Below the pieces are notes generated by a model. The model saw only the letters and a program-made list of their open reading frames with translations, was not told the DNA's origin and made no database searches. The position numbers and the translations under genes were made by a program. Shown here piece by piece: positions 17,456-25,241 of a DNA stretch of 64,000 nt. Each line of letters begins with the position of its first letter. Position 1 is the stretch's first letter. The stretch is from Streptomyces sp. AM 4-1-1 (GTDB taxonomy: Bacteria; Actinomycetota; Actinomycetes; Streptomycetales; Streptomycetaceae). Where the stretch lies: positions 3,224,001 to 3,288,000 of the forward strand of contig NZ_CP119145.1 of NCBI RefSeq assembly GCF_029167625.1, given 5' to 3'.

Positions 17456-17796
17456 TTTCCCATCACCTCGAGTGCGGCCCTGTTCCGGGCCAGGTCCTTC
17501 TCCAGCCGTGCCACCTGCTGCCGCAGTTTCTCGTTCTCCACCTCCGCGGCGGACTTCTTCCCACGGGCCGGGCTCGTGCGGCGGTCGACCAGGTTCTCCA
17601 GGGCCCGGGCGTCCCGGGCGGCCCGCCATTCCTTGACGTGCGAGTGGTAGAGCCGTTCCCGGCGCAGGACCGCGCCCTTCTCGTTCCTGGGCGCCGCGTC
17701 GTACTCAGCGACGATCCGCAGCTTGTACTCCGAGGTGAAAGTGCGGCGCTTCGGCCTCGGTGCCGGGTCGGACCCGACCGGTTCAGTGCTGGTCAT
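17413..17796 (-). CDS. IS3 transposase OrfA (copy 2)
   Basis: 127 residues, identical to OrfA of copies 1 and 3: helix-turn-helix followed by a coiled coil. No disabling change seen, so this copy could still be active. Confidence 0.92.
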   Translation of the reverse strand: MTSTEPVGSDPAPRPKRRTFTSEYKLRIVAEYDAAPRNEKGAVLRRERLYHSHVKEWRAARDARALENLVDRRTSPARGKKSAAEVENEKLRQQVARLEKDLARNRAALEVMGKASALLEMISESAD

Positions 17797-17876
17797 AAGG
17801 GGCGATTCTCCTGTCCTACCCTCTCAGGCTAACCCGACAGAGCGGGATGTCTCACCCAAGGCTGGCAGAGAGGGCC

Positions 17877-18586
17877 CGCACCACTCCAAGGAGCCGATAC
17901 CGACAACGAAGCCGCCTACGCTGACAGAACGTCTGCGGCAGGCGTTCGGACGGACGGCTCCTGGCGGAGCCAGTAGTACCCCGAGTCCGACTCATGGCCG
18001 GTCTTCGGGGTTCTCCGCCCCGGGGGTGGCGGAGACGGCCCAGCGCCAGGGGGCGCCGGACCAGGGAGCTGGGGCCGGGGGCGGCCCCGACCCGGACACG
18101 CTTCACGCCGCCCAGCAAGCGATCCTCCGCCCGATGCCTACTGACGTTCCCGTCGTCGGCGAACCCCCTGTGCAGAGCGTCCAGCCAACGATCCGCCGGT
18201 TCACCGGCGACGCGCGCCTGAAGCGCGTCGGCCCCTTGCGCTTCACCGACGACGAGCGCACCAGCCTGCGCGAGGCCGCAGCCGAGCACGGCTACAAGGG
18301 CGACTCCGGCTTCGCCGCCGACGTCATCCTCGCCTTCGTCGACGGCCGCTTCACCGCGAACCTCCCCCTGTCCGAGGACCGCCGCCGCACCCACATGTTC
18401 CGTGCCCAGGTCCTGCGCGCCCTCAACCGCATCGGTAGCAACATCAACCAGATCGCCCGCGCGCTCAACAGCGACCTCAACCCGCCTGACATTCGCCAGC
18501 GCCTCGACGAACTCCACCGCCTGCTCACCCTGATCGCCGAGACCCTGCGTCAGCCCACCGACCCGAGGGAGGAATCGTCAACGTGA
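17877..18586 (+). CDS. MobC-like relaxosome accessory protein, 5' end lost to IS
   Basis: The frame is open from inside IS copy 2 to 18586, but only sequence from 17877 is native. After a Pro/Gly-rich linker the conserved part is RFTDDERTSLREAAAEHGY, then VLRALNRIGSNINQIARALN, the MobC/relaxosome signature that nicks DNA together with a relaxase. Its TGA overlaps the relaxase GTG by 4 bases. The original start is gone. Initiation could occur at an in-frame start within the IS or at ATG 18134, which would keep the conserved domain. A plausible original start with ribosome-binding site lies at 32524 (minus), beyond IS copy 3. Confidence 0.8.
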
Positions 18587-20319
18587 TCGCCGCCATCAAA
18601 CCGGCCGGGTCCAACACCCGCGGTCTGCTCGCCTACCTCTACGGTCCCGGCCGGCACGACGAACACCTCGACCCGCACCTCATCGCCGCCTTCGCCATGC
18701 TCGGCATGCCGGACCCCGGCCGCGACGAACACGCCACCCTGACCGAACTCGGCCACCACCTCGACGAGCCTGTACGCCTGCGCAACAGCGAGTTCGGCAA
18801 GCCTGTCACCGACCATGTCTGGCACTGCCCCGTCCGTGCCGCACCCGAAGACCGCTACCTCTCCGACACCGAGTGGGGCGAGATCGCCCAGCGCATCGTG
18901 CAGGCAGCCGGCATCGCCCCCGAAGGCGACGATCTGGCGTGCCGCTGGATCGCCGTACGCCATGCGGATGACCACGTCCACATCCTCGCGACCACCGTTC
19001 GCGAAGACGGCCGACGCCCCAAGCTCCACGACAGCGGCATCCGCGTCGGCGACGCCTGCCGGGAGATCGAGAAGGACTACGGGCTGCGCCTTCTGAAGAA
19101 GGGCGACCGCACCGGCACCCGACGCCCCACCCAAGCCGAGATGCACAAAGCCGATCGCCTCGGCTGGGAGCAGACCAGCCGCCAGTGGCTCCAGGACCGC
19201 ATCCGCGCCGCCATCCCCCACGCCACCACCACCGAGGAACTCCTCGCCTACCTCGAAGCCGACGACATCCTGGTCAAGCCCCGCTGCGGCCCCTCTGGAG
19301 ACCTCCTCGGCTACGCCGTAGGCCGCCCCGGCGACCTGAACAAGGACGGCGAGCAGATCTACCACCCCGGCGGGAAGATCGCCCCCGACCTGTCCCTGCC
19401 CAAGCTGAAGGCCCGCCTGGAGGCCAGCGCCCCCGAGGAACACCCCACCGCCCGGCGCAACCGACCCGCCACCGCCTGGCATCAGGCAACCGAAGCCCTC
19501 GACACCCTCCACACAGAGATCACCGGCACGAGCGCCGACGACGGTGGGGACGCACGAGCGCAGGCGCACATCACCGCCCTGGGCGAACTCATCGAAGTCA
19601 CCTCCCAGAAAGCCCCGACCGACCTCCGAACCCAACTGCATGCGGCCAGCCGTGCCTTCGCCCGTGCGCAGCGCTCTCAGATCCGTGCCGAAGACCGCGC
19701 CGCCCACGCCCTACGGACTGCGGCCCGCGACATCGTCAACACCGCCACCGGCCACGACGGCAGCGCGCTCGCATCCTTGGTCGCCGCACTCGTCTGGGCC
19801 GTCGTCCTCGCCGGACGCTGGCACGAGGCCAAGGGGCACGCCCACCAGGCCGACGCCGCCCGCCAAGCCGTCCAGCACCTCCAGTCAGCCGCCGACGACG
19901 CGCTCAGTCCGACGCTCACCGAACTGGCAGCACGGCCCTCCAAGGAGGAGACCCGCCGCGTCCTGGCCAACGACGTTCGTGCAGCCGTCCCCGAACACGC
20001 CGAGCGGATCCTCTCCGACCCTGGCTGGCCCGCCCTCGCCACGGTCCTCGCCGACGCCGAAGCCGGCGGCCACAAATCCCACGAGCTCCTCAAGGAAGCC
20101 GCCGCCCGCCGTGAGCTCGGCACCGCCCACAAGCCCGCCCGTGTCCTGATCACCCGCATCCAGCACACCAGCCGCAACCCCGCACCCAACCGCCGCGCCG
20201 AAGCCGCCCGCCTACGGAGCACCACCGCGTCAGCCGGCAACGTGCCATTTTCCGAAACTCGGTCGCCCAAGGCAACCGCAGCGCCCACCAGTCGGCCGAG
20301 CCGCCCCGCCCGCCGCTGA
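18583..20319 (+). CDS. Relaxase/mobilization nuclease, MobA-like
   Basis: 578 residues. The N-terminal relaxase domain has the early motif KPAGSNTRGLLAYLYGPGR and the metal-binding HADDHVHIL (H-x3-H-x-H) at about residues 127-135, preceded by a Trp-rich segment. The nicking tyrosine is probably in the first motif (LAYLYGP). The C-terminal half is helical with a hydrophobic stretch (ASLVAALVWAVVLAGRW) and ends in AGGHKSHELLKEAAARREL, the part also found as a pseudogene at 11680-12050. It should nick oriT and pilot the element through a helper conjugation system. GTG 18583 is translationally coupled to mobC. Confidence 0.9.
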   Translation: MIAAIKPAGSNTRGLLAYLYGPGRHDEHLDPHLIAAFAMLGMPDPGRDEHATLTELGHHLDEPVRLRNSEFGKPVTDHVWHCPVRAAPEDRYLSDTEWGEIAQRIVQAAGIAPEGDDLACRWIAVRHADDHVHILATTVREDGRRPKLHDSGIRVGDACREIEKDYGLRLLKKGDRTGTRRPTQAEMHKADRLGWEQTSRQWLQDRIRAAIPHATTTEELLAYLEADDILVKPRCGPSGDLLGYAVGRPGDLNKDGEQIYHPGGKIAPDLSLPKLKARLEASAPEEHPTARRNRPATAWHQATEALDTLHTEITGTSADDGGDARAQAHITALGELIEVTSQKAPTDLRTQLHAASRAFARAQRSQIRAEDRAAHALRTAARDIVNTATGHDGSALASLVAALVWAVVLAGRWHEAKGHAHQADAARQAVQHLQSAADDALSPTLTELAARPSKEETRRVLANDVRAAVPEHAERILSDPGWPALATVLADAEAGGHKSHELLKEAAARRELGTAHKPARVLITRIQHTSRNPAPNRRAEAARLRSTTASAGNVPFSETRSPKATAAPTSRPSRPARR

Positions 20320-20992
20320 CCTGGCAAGGAGAGCAAGATCGCAAGAGACCTACATCTGCACAAGGTGGGGGTCCGCAACCGCCGTAGAACAGAGCGCGAA
20401 GGTGGTCCCACGCACGGCAGGCACGTGTGGTGGACTCCAGTTCCTCCGCCTTCTGACACTGAGTCGTCACGCCGACGGGTGGGGCGATGTGGTCACAGCC
20501 GTTCTGTCACGACTTGGAACTCACTCATAGCCAGGCTGACGAACATGCCTCCACACCTGCGAGCGGTGGACCCCCAACGGCCACGAGCCCGCAGTCACTT
20601 GGTACATCTGCAAGTCTGGCCCCGCTTCCCCGCGCACGGGTCTCATGAACGACAGTGCTGTGAACACCACTTCTAGCAAGTCCTGTCCACGCGTGCCCTC
20701 TTGGCGCGAGACAGCCTCCACGGCCCGCTGCGTGCAACGCGGTTACTCCTCGCGTCACTCAAATCGCTTGCCAAGATTCCTTCCCTTCCCGTAAGTTTTG
20801 GCATGTCCACCCGGTCGGTTGACCACCGAAGAGGGTGACGTTCAGGGGGTAGGGGACCAATAACCAGATGCCGTTTGGCCTATGTGGCCAAGGCTGTATC
20901 TGGCATGCCTGGCAATAGCAGGGCAGTGTGGGCCACGGCGTTTTCTACCTGCCCCCTGCCATGTGGCATATCGACCCCTTGGAGAAACGCTC
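20320..20992. other. Non-coding stretch upstream of the secreted-peptide genes
   Basis: 673 bp without a frame I can support. The last 230 bp are noticeably less GC-rich and probably hold the promoter of the 20993 gene. No clear -35/-10 pair was identified. Confidence 0.5.
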
Positions 20993-21277
20993 ATGCGTAA
21001 GTTTCTTGCTATCTCCCCGATCGTCACCACTGCTGTAGCAGCCGTGCTCTCCTTGGGCATTGCCGCGCCTGCACAGGCGGCGAACGGATGGAATGCGACC
21101 GTGCAATGCGTCAAGTGGCGTATCTCGGACAGCTCCGCCCACGGTTATTTCAATGGGCATGGGTGGGCTAAGACGCAGGACCTCGCGTGGAAGGCGGCCA
21201 TCAAGGACGCCAACGACCAGATGACCCAGGGCTACCGCGCGAAGCACTGCGCAAAGAAGACGATCACGAGGGGCTGA
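20993..21277 (+). CDS. Small secreted two-cysteine peptide, function unknown
   Basis: 94 residues from ATG 20993 with GGAGA 8 bases upstream. A clear Sec signal peptide (MRKF, hydrophobic core to about residue 28) ends in AQA-A, leaving a mature protein of about 65 residues. The mature part has two cysteines (VQCVKW near the start, KHCAKK near the end), probably a disulfide, and is Trp/Lys-rich with HGYFNGHGWAKT and DANDQMTQGY. It lies 0.7 kb upstream of the bacteriocin precursor and has similar size and composition. It could be a second antimicrobial or toxin-like peptide, but I do not recognise the family. Confidence 0.75.
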   Translation: MRKFLAISPIVTTAVAAVLSLGIAAPAQAANGWNATVQCVKWRISDSSAHGYFNGHGWAKTQDLAWKAAIKDANDQMTQGYRAKHCAKKTITRG

Positions 21278-21281
21278 CGCA

Positions 21282-21641
21282 GTGCCAACGCGCGCCCTGA
21301 ACTTCGGCCTGTATGCAGAGGAGCAGGGGCTGACCTGGGTCAAGCAGCTTGTTGAGCAGGCTGTGGACTCTCGAAGTGCTCGGATCGTCAGGCAGAACGT
21401 GGCGCACACGGTCTTCGGGAGCGAGCTTACGACGACCGCCGAAGTATATGAAATTCTGGCGGAACAGTGGGCTTGGGAAAATCCTGGGCAGAGCAGCGGT
21501 GCGCGGGAGCCGGTTGAGCTGTGCGTCCAGTTGGTGTGCTCCTTGAGAACGTGGCGGGCCATTCGCAAGGAAGTAATCAACAGTTTGTGCCCGGAGGGCA
21601 TGACGCCCCACGCCTGCCGTGTTCCATGGATCGCTGCCTGA
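21282..21641 (+). CDS. Hypothetical protein coupled to the secreted peptide gene
   Basis: 119 residues starting at GTG 21282, only 4 bases after the previous stop, so translation is likely coupled. The sequence is mixed helical (TWVKQLVEQAVDSRSARIV, TAEVYEILAEQWAWENPG) with three cysteines in the second half and no membrane helix or signal. The pairing with a secreted peptide suggests an intracellular partner such as an immunity protein. That is inference from position only. Confidence 0.5.
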   Translation: MPTRALNFGLYAEEQGLTWVKQLVEQAVDSRSARIVRQNVAHTVFGSELTTTAEVYEILAEQWAWENPGQSSGAREPVELCVQLVCSLRTWRAIRKEVINSLCPEGMTPHACRVPWIAA

Positions 21642-21720
21642 TCGGGTTTCCCTGTAGGTAGCTTTGCCGCTGCGCCCCTTGGTTCACCCGGTTCCGCACA
21701 AGTCCCGCCCGGCCATCATC

Positions 21721-21774
21721 CCGAGGGTCGGTGAATGCCTTCCGGGCGAAGTTTAGGGCGGACCCTCGGAAGGC
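21721..21774 (+). promoter_or_regulatory. Two mutually exclusive hairpins upstream of the bacteriocin gene
   Basis: CCGAGGGTC (21721-21729) pairs with GACCCTCGG (21761-21769), while GCCTTCCG (21737-21744) pairs with CGGAAGGC (21767-21774). The two stems share bases 21767-21769 and cannot coexist fully. This could be a terminator for the 21282 gene or an attenuator for the bacteriocin gene 188 bases downstream. Confidence 0.4.
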
Positions 21775-21961
21775 CCCCGCTTCCAGATCGCGGCGCTGCT
21801 AGGCGAGCTCTGCGTCCCCGCCTGACAGTTTGATTTGGTTGGGGGAAGAAGTCGACCGATCGGCAGTTGATTGCAGTGCTGCTCAAGCAATGCGCACTGC
21901 CCATATTCGGTGCACCATCAATCACTATGTCGCCAGACAGCGCAAGGAAAGTGAGTCAATC

Positions 21962-22249
21962 ATGAAGATGCGAAGCGGAATTAAAGTGGCAGTCGCGGCA
22001 AGCATCATAGCCGCCGCAGCCGCCGCTCCTGCGCTGGCTGCGGAGGAGGCCGGTGGTGGCCTGTGGAGCCATGCAGTGGGCGGCACCTACGTCTACTCCA
22101 ACTACTACCACAAGGATAATTACCACGCCTCTTCGGTCGAAGGAAGATACTGGGCGAAGAGCGGCTGCACCAAGGAAAAGGTGTGGGCCAAGGCTTCGGC
22201 GGAAAAAGCCTACACGATTAGCAAGGCGTACTACGACCCTGCGTGTTAG
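21962..22249 (+). CDS. Lactococcin-972-family bacteriocin precursor
   Basis: 95 residues with ATG 21962 preceded by AAGGAAAGTGAG. Signal peptide MKMRSGIKVAVAAS plus an Ala-rich core, cleaved at ALA-A, gives a mature peptide of about 69 residues. The mature sequence has the family pattern: GGGLWSHAVGGTYVYSNYYH, then H-ASSVEG, then VWAKASAEKA and a terminal YYDPAC. Lactococcin 972 binds lipid II and blocks septum formation in lactococci. Unlike lactococcin 972 itself, two cysteines are present (SGCTK and the C-terminal Cys). The downstream permease and ABC ATPase are the usual companions of this family. Confidence 0.88.
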   Translation: MKMRSGIKVAVAASIIAAAAAAPALAAEEAGGGLWSHAVGGTYVYSNYYHKDNYHASSVEGRYWAKSGCTKEKVWAKASAEKAYTISKAYYDPAC

Positions 22250-22289
22250 AGCGTTGCTTGCGCGGTCCTGAATCCTAAGCCGCCGACCG

Positions 22290-22323
22290 GGGCTACGAGG
22301 CGTCCGATCTCGCCTCGTAGCCC
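22290..22323 (+). terminator. Intergenic stem-loop after the bacteriocin gene
   Basis: A 13-bp perfect stem (22290-22302 with 22311-22323) and an 8-base loop, followed by a modestly T-rich tract. It lies between the precursor and the permease genes and would allow more precursor than transporter mRNA. Confidence 0.7.
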
Positions 22324-22381
22324 TATCCTTACAGTCAATTCTTATGACATGCGCTCGCGAGTGCCCAACTCTAGGTAACTG

Positions 22382-24499
22382 ATGCTCCACCGAGGTATTA
22401 AGTTCGTCCACGCTGCCGTGCTGATCTTCTCGGCGATGATGTCCTTTCTGTTCGTGCGGGGACTGGACGAGGAGTTGGTGCTGGGGAGCTCTGCTCAAAT
22501 CTGGATCTCCGAATCTGACGATTCGGTAAGCGGCGCTCAGGTCGCCCGTGCGATTGCCGAATTTTCAGACGTGCATGGGGTCTCGGTCGCTCGCGAGCTT
22601 CCGGATGTAAGGAACCCCGATGGCCGGCGGCACCTATATATGGCCTCAGGTGATCCGAATTCCGATACGGCATCATGGCTGAGTCACGGCTACCCCGCGT
22701 TCAGTAAACATGTAATCACTAAGGTGCATCCGATTGTCGAGATCGGACAGCGTGATCCACGGGGCTTCTACTACGTATTCGGATCGCCCACTGCCGCAGA
22801 CAAACTAGTGGCTGAGCTCGACCATCTCGGGCTGAGTGCAAGCGTGCAGCACCCTCTTTCGTATAGCCAGCTGGCCCTGCTCTTCTCAGGTGGCGAACTG
22901 CTCTGGTCATTCTGGGTGATTGCTCTCGCCGCAGTGACGATGATCGGCGCGAGCGTGCTGCTGAGCGCGAGGGCATATGGGGTGCTACGCCTGCAGGGTA
23001 TGTCTTTTGCGGACCTCCTTGTTCGTGATCTCAAGCAGCTGGCGGTGTTCTGGTCGCTTGCTGCTTGCACTGTGGTGGCAGCGGTACTGGCGTCCCTCGG
23101 CCTGTACAACGGCCTTGCTTGGCTGGGCCTGTTCGCTTCAGTTGCCGCGTGCCTCGCCGGGCTGCTCCTCCTGCTGGTGCTGGCCGCCCATGCCGCCGCG
23201 CTTGCCCTCACTTACCGGGTCGAGGTGCTGCGGGCACTCAAGGGCGAGCTACCTGCCCGGGCGGCATTCGTCTCTACGTACCTGGTCCGCGTTCCCGCAG
23301 TGCTGCTCGCCCTCGGCTTTGCGATGGATGTCACTCAGGCGGGCCGGCACGTGGCAGCCCGCCAGGACAACCAGGAAACCTACGCCAAGGCGGGCGACGC
23401 CGTCGCCATTCGCCTCAACGGCAGCTGGGGAGGCGACTCTGAATCCGTGGTCGCGCATGTGGGTCGATGGTTGCGCCAGGCCGACGCGGCAGGCGAGATC
23501 ATTGTTGTCGGACGAAAAGATCTCCAGAATGTCTCCTCAACTGCGCACCTACCACGAGGCGAGATGCTCATTGTCAATGAAACATTTCTCGCCAAAGAGT
23601 CGATCCTCGGCCTGAATGGGCAGCGGTACTCACCAGCGCCACCCAGGGGGATGGGGGTAAAGGCTCATTCGGTGCGGGTGATCATCCCTCAATCGCTTTC
23701 GCGTCACGCGTCGGACATCAAGGCCGCAGTCCCAGACGTATTCGGGAGACTCGATGAGGATCTCCGCCAACGTCTCAAGGTGGAGCCCCTCCAAGCGAAG
23801 AGCGGTCAGGCTGTCTTCGCCTACAATTCGGGTGCTCTAAGCCCTAATGTGGCTTACACGCCAGACGATGACCGGTCCTTGGTGATCGACCCAGTCGTTG
23901 TTGTGGTGCCTAATGGTTCCAACATCCTCACCAACGATGGCTATACCACGTATGCGACCCAGGACGGGATCGTATTCACTGACCCAGATGATGTCCTGAA
24001 ACCTCTTGCGGCCAACGAAAACGGCCTGCAGACCTATGTGGCAGCCGTGAATCCAGTGGGCCAGAATGCCGCGCTGAGGCTCAGAAACGCTGTTAATGAC
24101 TACCGGCTATTGTTTTTCAATCTCATCGCGTCTGTGGCCGTGCTTCTAATTACCGGGTTCGGCGTTTGCATAATTCATGCGCGCAAGAATTCCCAGGCCG
24201 TGTTCGCGCAGCACATCAGCGGTTGGCGGTTCATTTCTACCCACCGCTTCATCCTTGCTGTAGAGGGGCTTCTTGCGATTTTCCTCGCCTGGTGGGTTCC
24301 CATCCAGGTGTGGAAGCAGAACCAGGATCTCAAGGAATTTACCTCTCAGGGGATCCCCACTCCCTTCCCGCCCGTCCAGATTACCTCCATGGACCTCGGC
24401 GCCATCGCCGGTCTGGTTGCCATTGAATTTTGTGCTGTTCTTCTCGCGCTTGGCGCATTTCATCGGCGCATTGTCAAGGATCGGGCGGCCGGGGCGTGA
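22382..24499 (+). CDS. Bacteriocin-associated multi-pass membrane protein (putative immunity/export permease)
   Basis: 705 residues. One N-terminal helix (about 10-30), a large extracytoplasmic segment, a central set of helices (about 178-300), a second extracytoplasmic segment, and three C-terminal helices (about 580-700) give a seven-or-more-helix FtsX/MacB-like layout. This matches the integral membrane protein that accompanies lactococcin-972-type precursors. It is followed 43 bases later by its ABC ATPase. It may export the peptide or expel it as immunity; both roles have been proposed for the family. ATG 22382 has only a weak AGGTAA upstream. Confidence 0.85.
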   Translation: MLHRGIKFVHAAVLIFSAMMSFLFVRGLDEELVLGSSAQIWISESDDSVSGAQVARAIAEFSDVHGVSVARELPDVRNPDGRRHLYMASGDPNSDTASWLSHGYPAFSKHVITKVHPIVEIGQRDPRGFYYVFGSPTAADKLVAELDHLGLSASVQHPLSYSQLALLFSGGELLWSFWVIALAAVTMIGASVLLSARAYGVLRLQGMSFADLLVRDLKQLAVFWSLAACTVVAAVLASLGLYNGLAWLGLFASVAACLAGLLLLLVLAAHAAALALTYRVEVLRALKGELPARAAFVSTYLVRVPAVLLALGFAMDVTQAGRHVAARQDNQETYAKAGDAVAIRLNGSWGGDSESVVAHVGRWLRQADAAGEIIVVGRKDLQNVSSTAHLPRGEMLIVNETFLAKESILGLNGQRYSPAPPRGMGVKAHSVRVIIPQSLSRHASDIKAAVPDVFGRLDEDLRQRLKVEPLQAKSGQAVFAYNSGALSPNVAYTPDDDRSLVIDPVVVVVPNGSNILTNDGYTTYATQDGIVFTDPDDVLKPLAANENGLQTYVAAVNPVGQNAALRLRNAVNDYRLLFFNLIASVAVLLITGFGVCIIHARKNSQAVFAQHISGWRFISTHRFILAVEGLLAIFLAWWVPIQVWKQNQDLKEFTSQGIPTPFPPVQITSMDLGAIAGLVAIEFCAVLLALGAFHRRIVKDRAAGA

Positions 24500-24542
24500 A
24501 GCTAACGCAGGAGACGTCTGTACACCCAGCAGGAGCATAGTT

Positions 24543-25193
24543 GTGATCGATATCGTAAAGCTGTCGAAAAATTTCGGCACCAGGGAATTGTGGTCTGACG
24601 TCACCTATACAATTAGCAAGGGGGAGATGTTGGCCCTAGTTGGCCCTAGCGGATCGGGAAAGTCCACCCTTCTCAATTGTATCGGCCTCCTCGACAAGCC
24701 GACTGGGGGTGCAATTTATCATGAGGGCAGGGATATAACGCGGTTCGGGCGGCGCGAGGCCCGTCTGTTTCGCCGTGACATTCTCGGCTATCTATTTCAG
24801 AACTACGCTCTGATCGAGAACGCCACCGTAATTGACAATTTGAACATCGCTCTCAAACCGCATCGGGCGCTGCGAGGAAGGACCGGCGCGACGCTCGACG
24901 AAGCTCTCGACCGGGTGGGCTTGGTAGGGCGGGGGAACGAGAAGATTCACCACCTCAGCGGCGGAGAACAGCAGCGGGTGGCGCTCGCCCGACTCATGGT
25001 CAAGCAACCTGCCCTAGTACTCGCCGACGAGCCAACAGGCGCTCTAGATCACGCCAATGCCGCGGCAGTCATCGACATCCTTCGTGATATGAGCGATGCA
25101 GGATGCGCTGTTGTCATTGCCACCCATGATGACCGAGTTCGCGAACAGTGCGACACAGTTTTCGCTGTGAATGCGAACTCTCTCGTCGCTTGA
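24543..25193 (+). CDS. ABC transporter ATP-binding protein of the bacteriocin cassette
   Basis: 216 residues, the size of MacB/LolD-type ATPases. Walker [11 protein letters not shown]-loop [11 protein letters not shown], signature [15 protein letters not shown], Walker [14 protein letters not shown] and the H-loop THDD are all intact. GTG 24543 has AGGAG 8 bases upstream; the frame is open further upstream but overlaps the permease out of frame. It should power the adjacent 705-residue permease. Confidence 0.93.
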   Translation: MIDIVKLSKNFGTRELWSDVTYTISKGEMLALVGPSGSGKSTLLNCIGLLDKPTGGAIYHEGRDITRFGRREARLFRRDILGYLFQNYALIENATVIDNLNIALKPHRALRGRTGATLDEALDRVGLVGRGNEKIHHLSGGEQQRVALARLMVKQPALVLADEPTGALDHANAAAVIDILRDMSDAGCAVVIATHDDRVREQCDTVFAVNANSLVA

Positions 25194-25241
25194 TGAGAGC
25201 CTCGACGCCCCCATCCGGCGATGATCTAGGGCCATTGTTCT

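Larger units (their letters stand above)
16350..17876 (-). mobile_element. IS3-family insertion sequence, copy 2 (inverted)
   Basis: Same 1486-bp core as copy 1 in the opposite orientation (16369-17854), with the same 22-bp and 19-bp extensions. It separates the C-terminal half of the XRE regulator (left) from the 5'-truncated mobC (right). Its two flanks do not belong to one gene, which points to recombination with copy 3. Confidence 0.92.

Noticed and set aside
20365..20676. 103-codon frame upstream of the secreted peptide
   Set aside because: No ribosome-binding site, Arg/His-rich odd composition, no motif.
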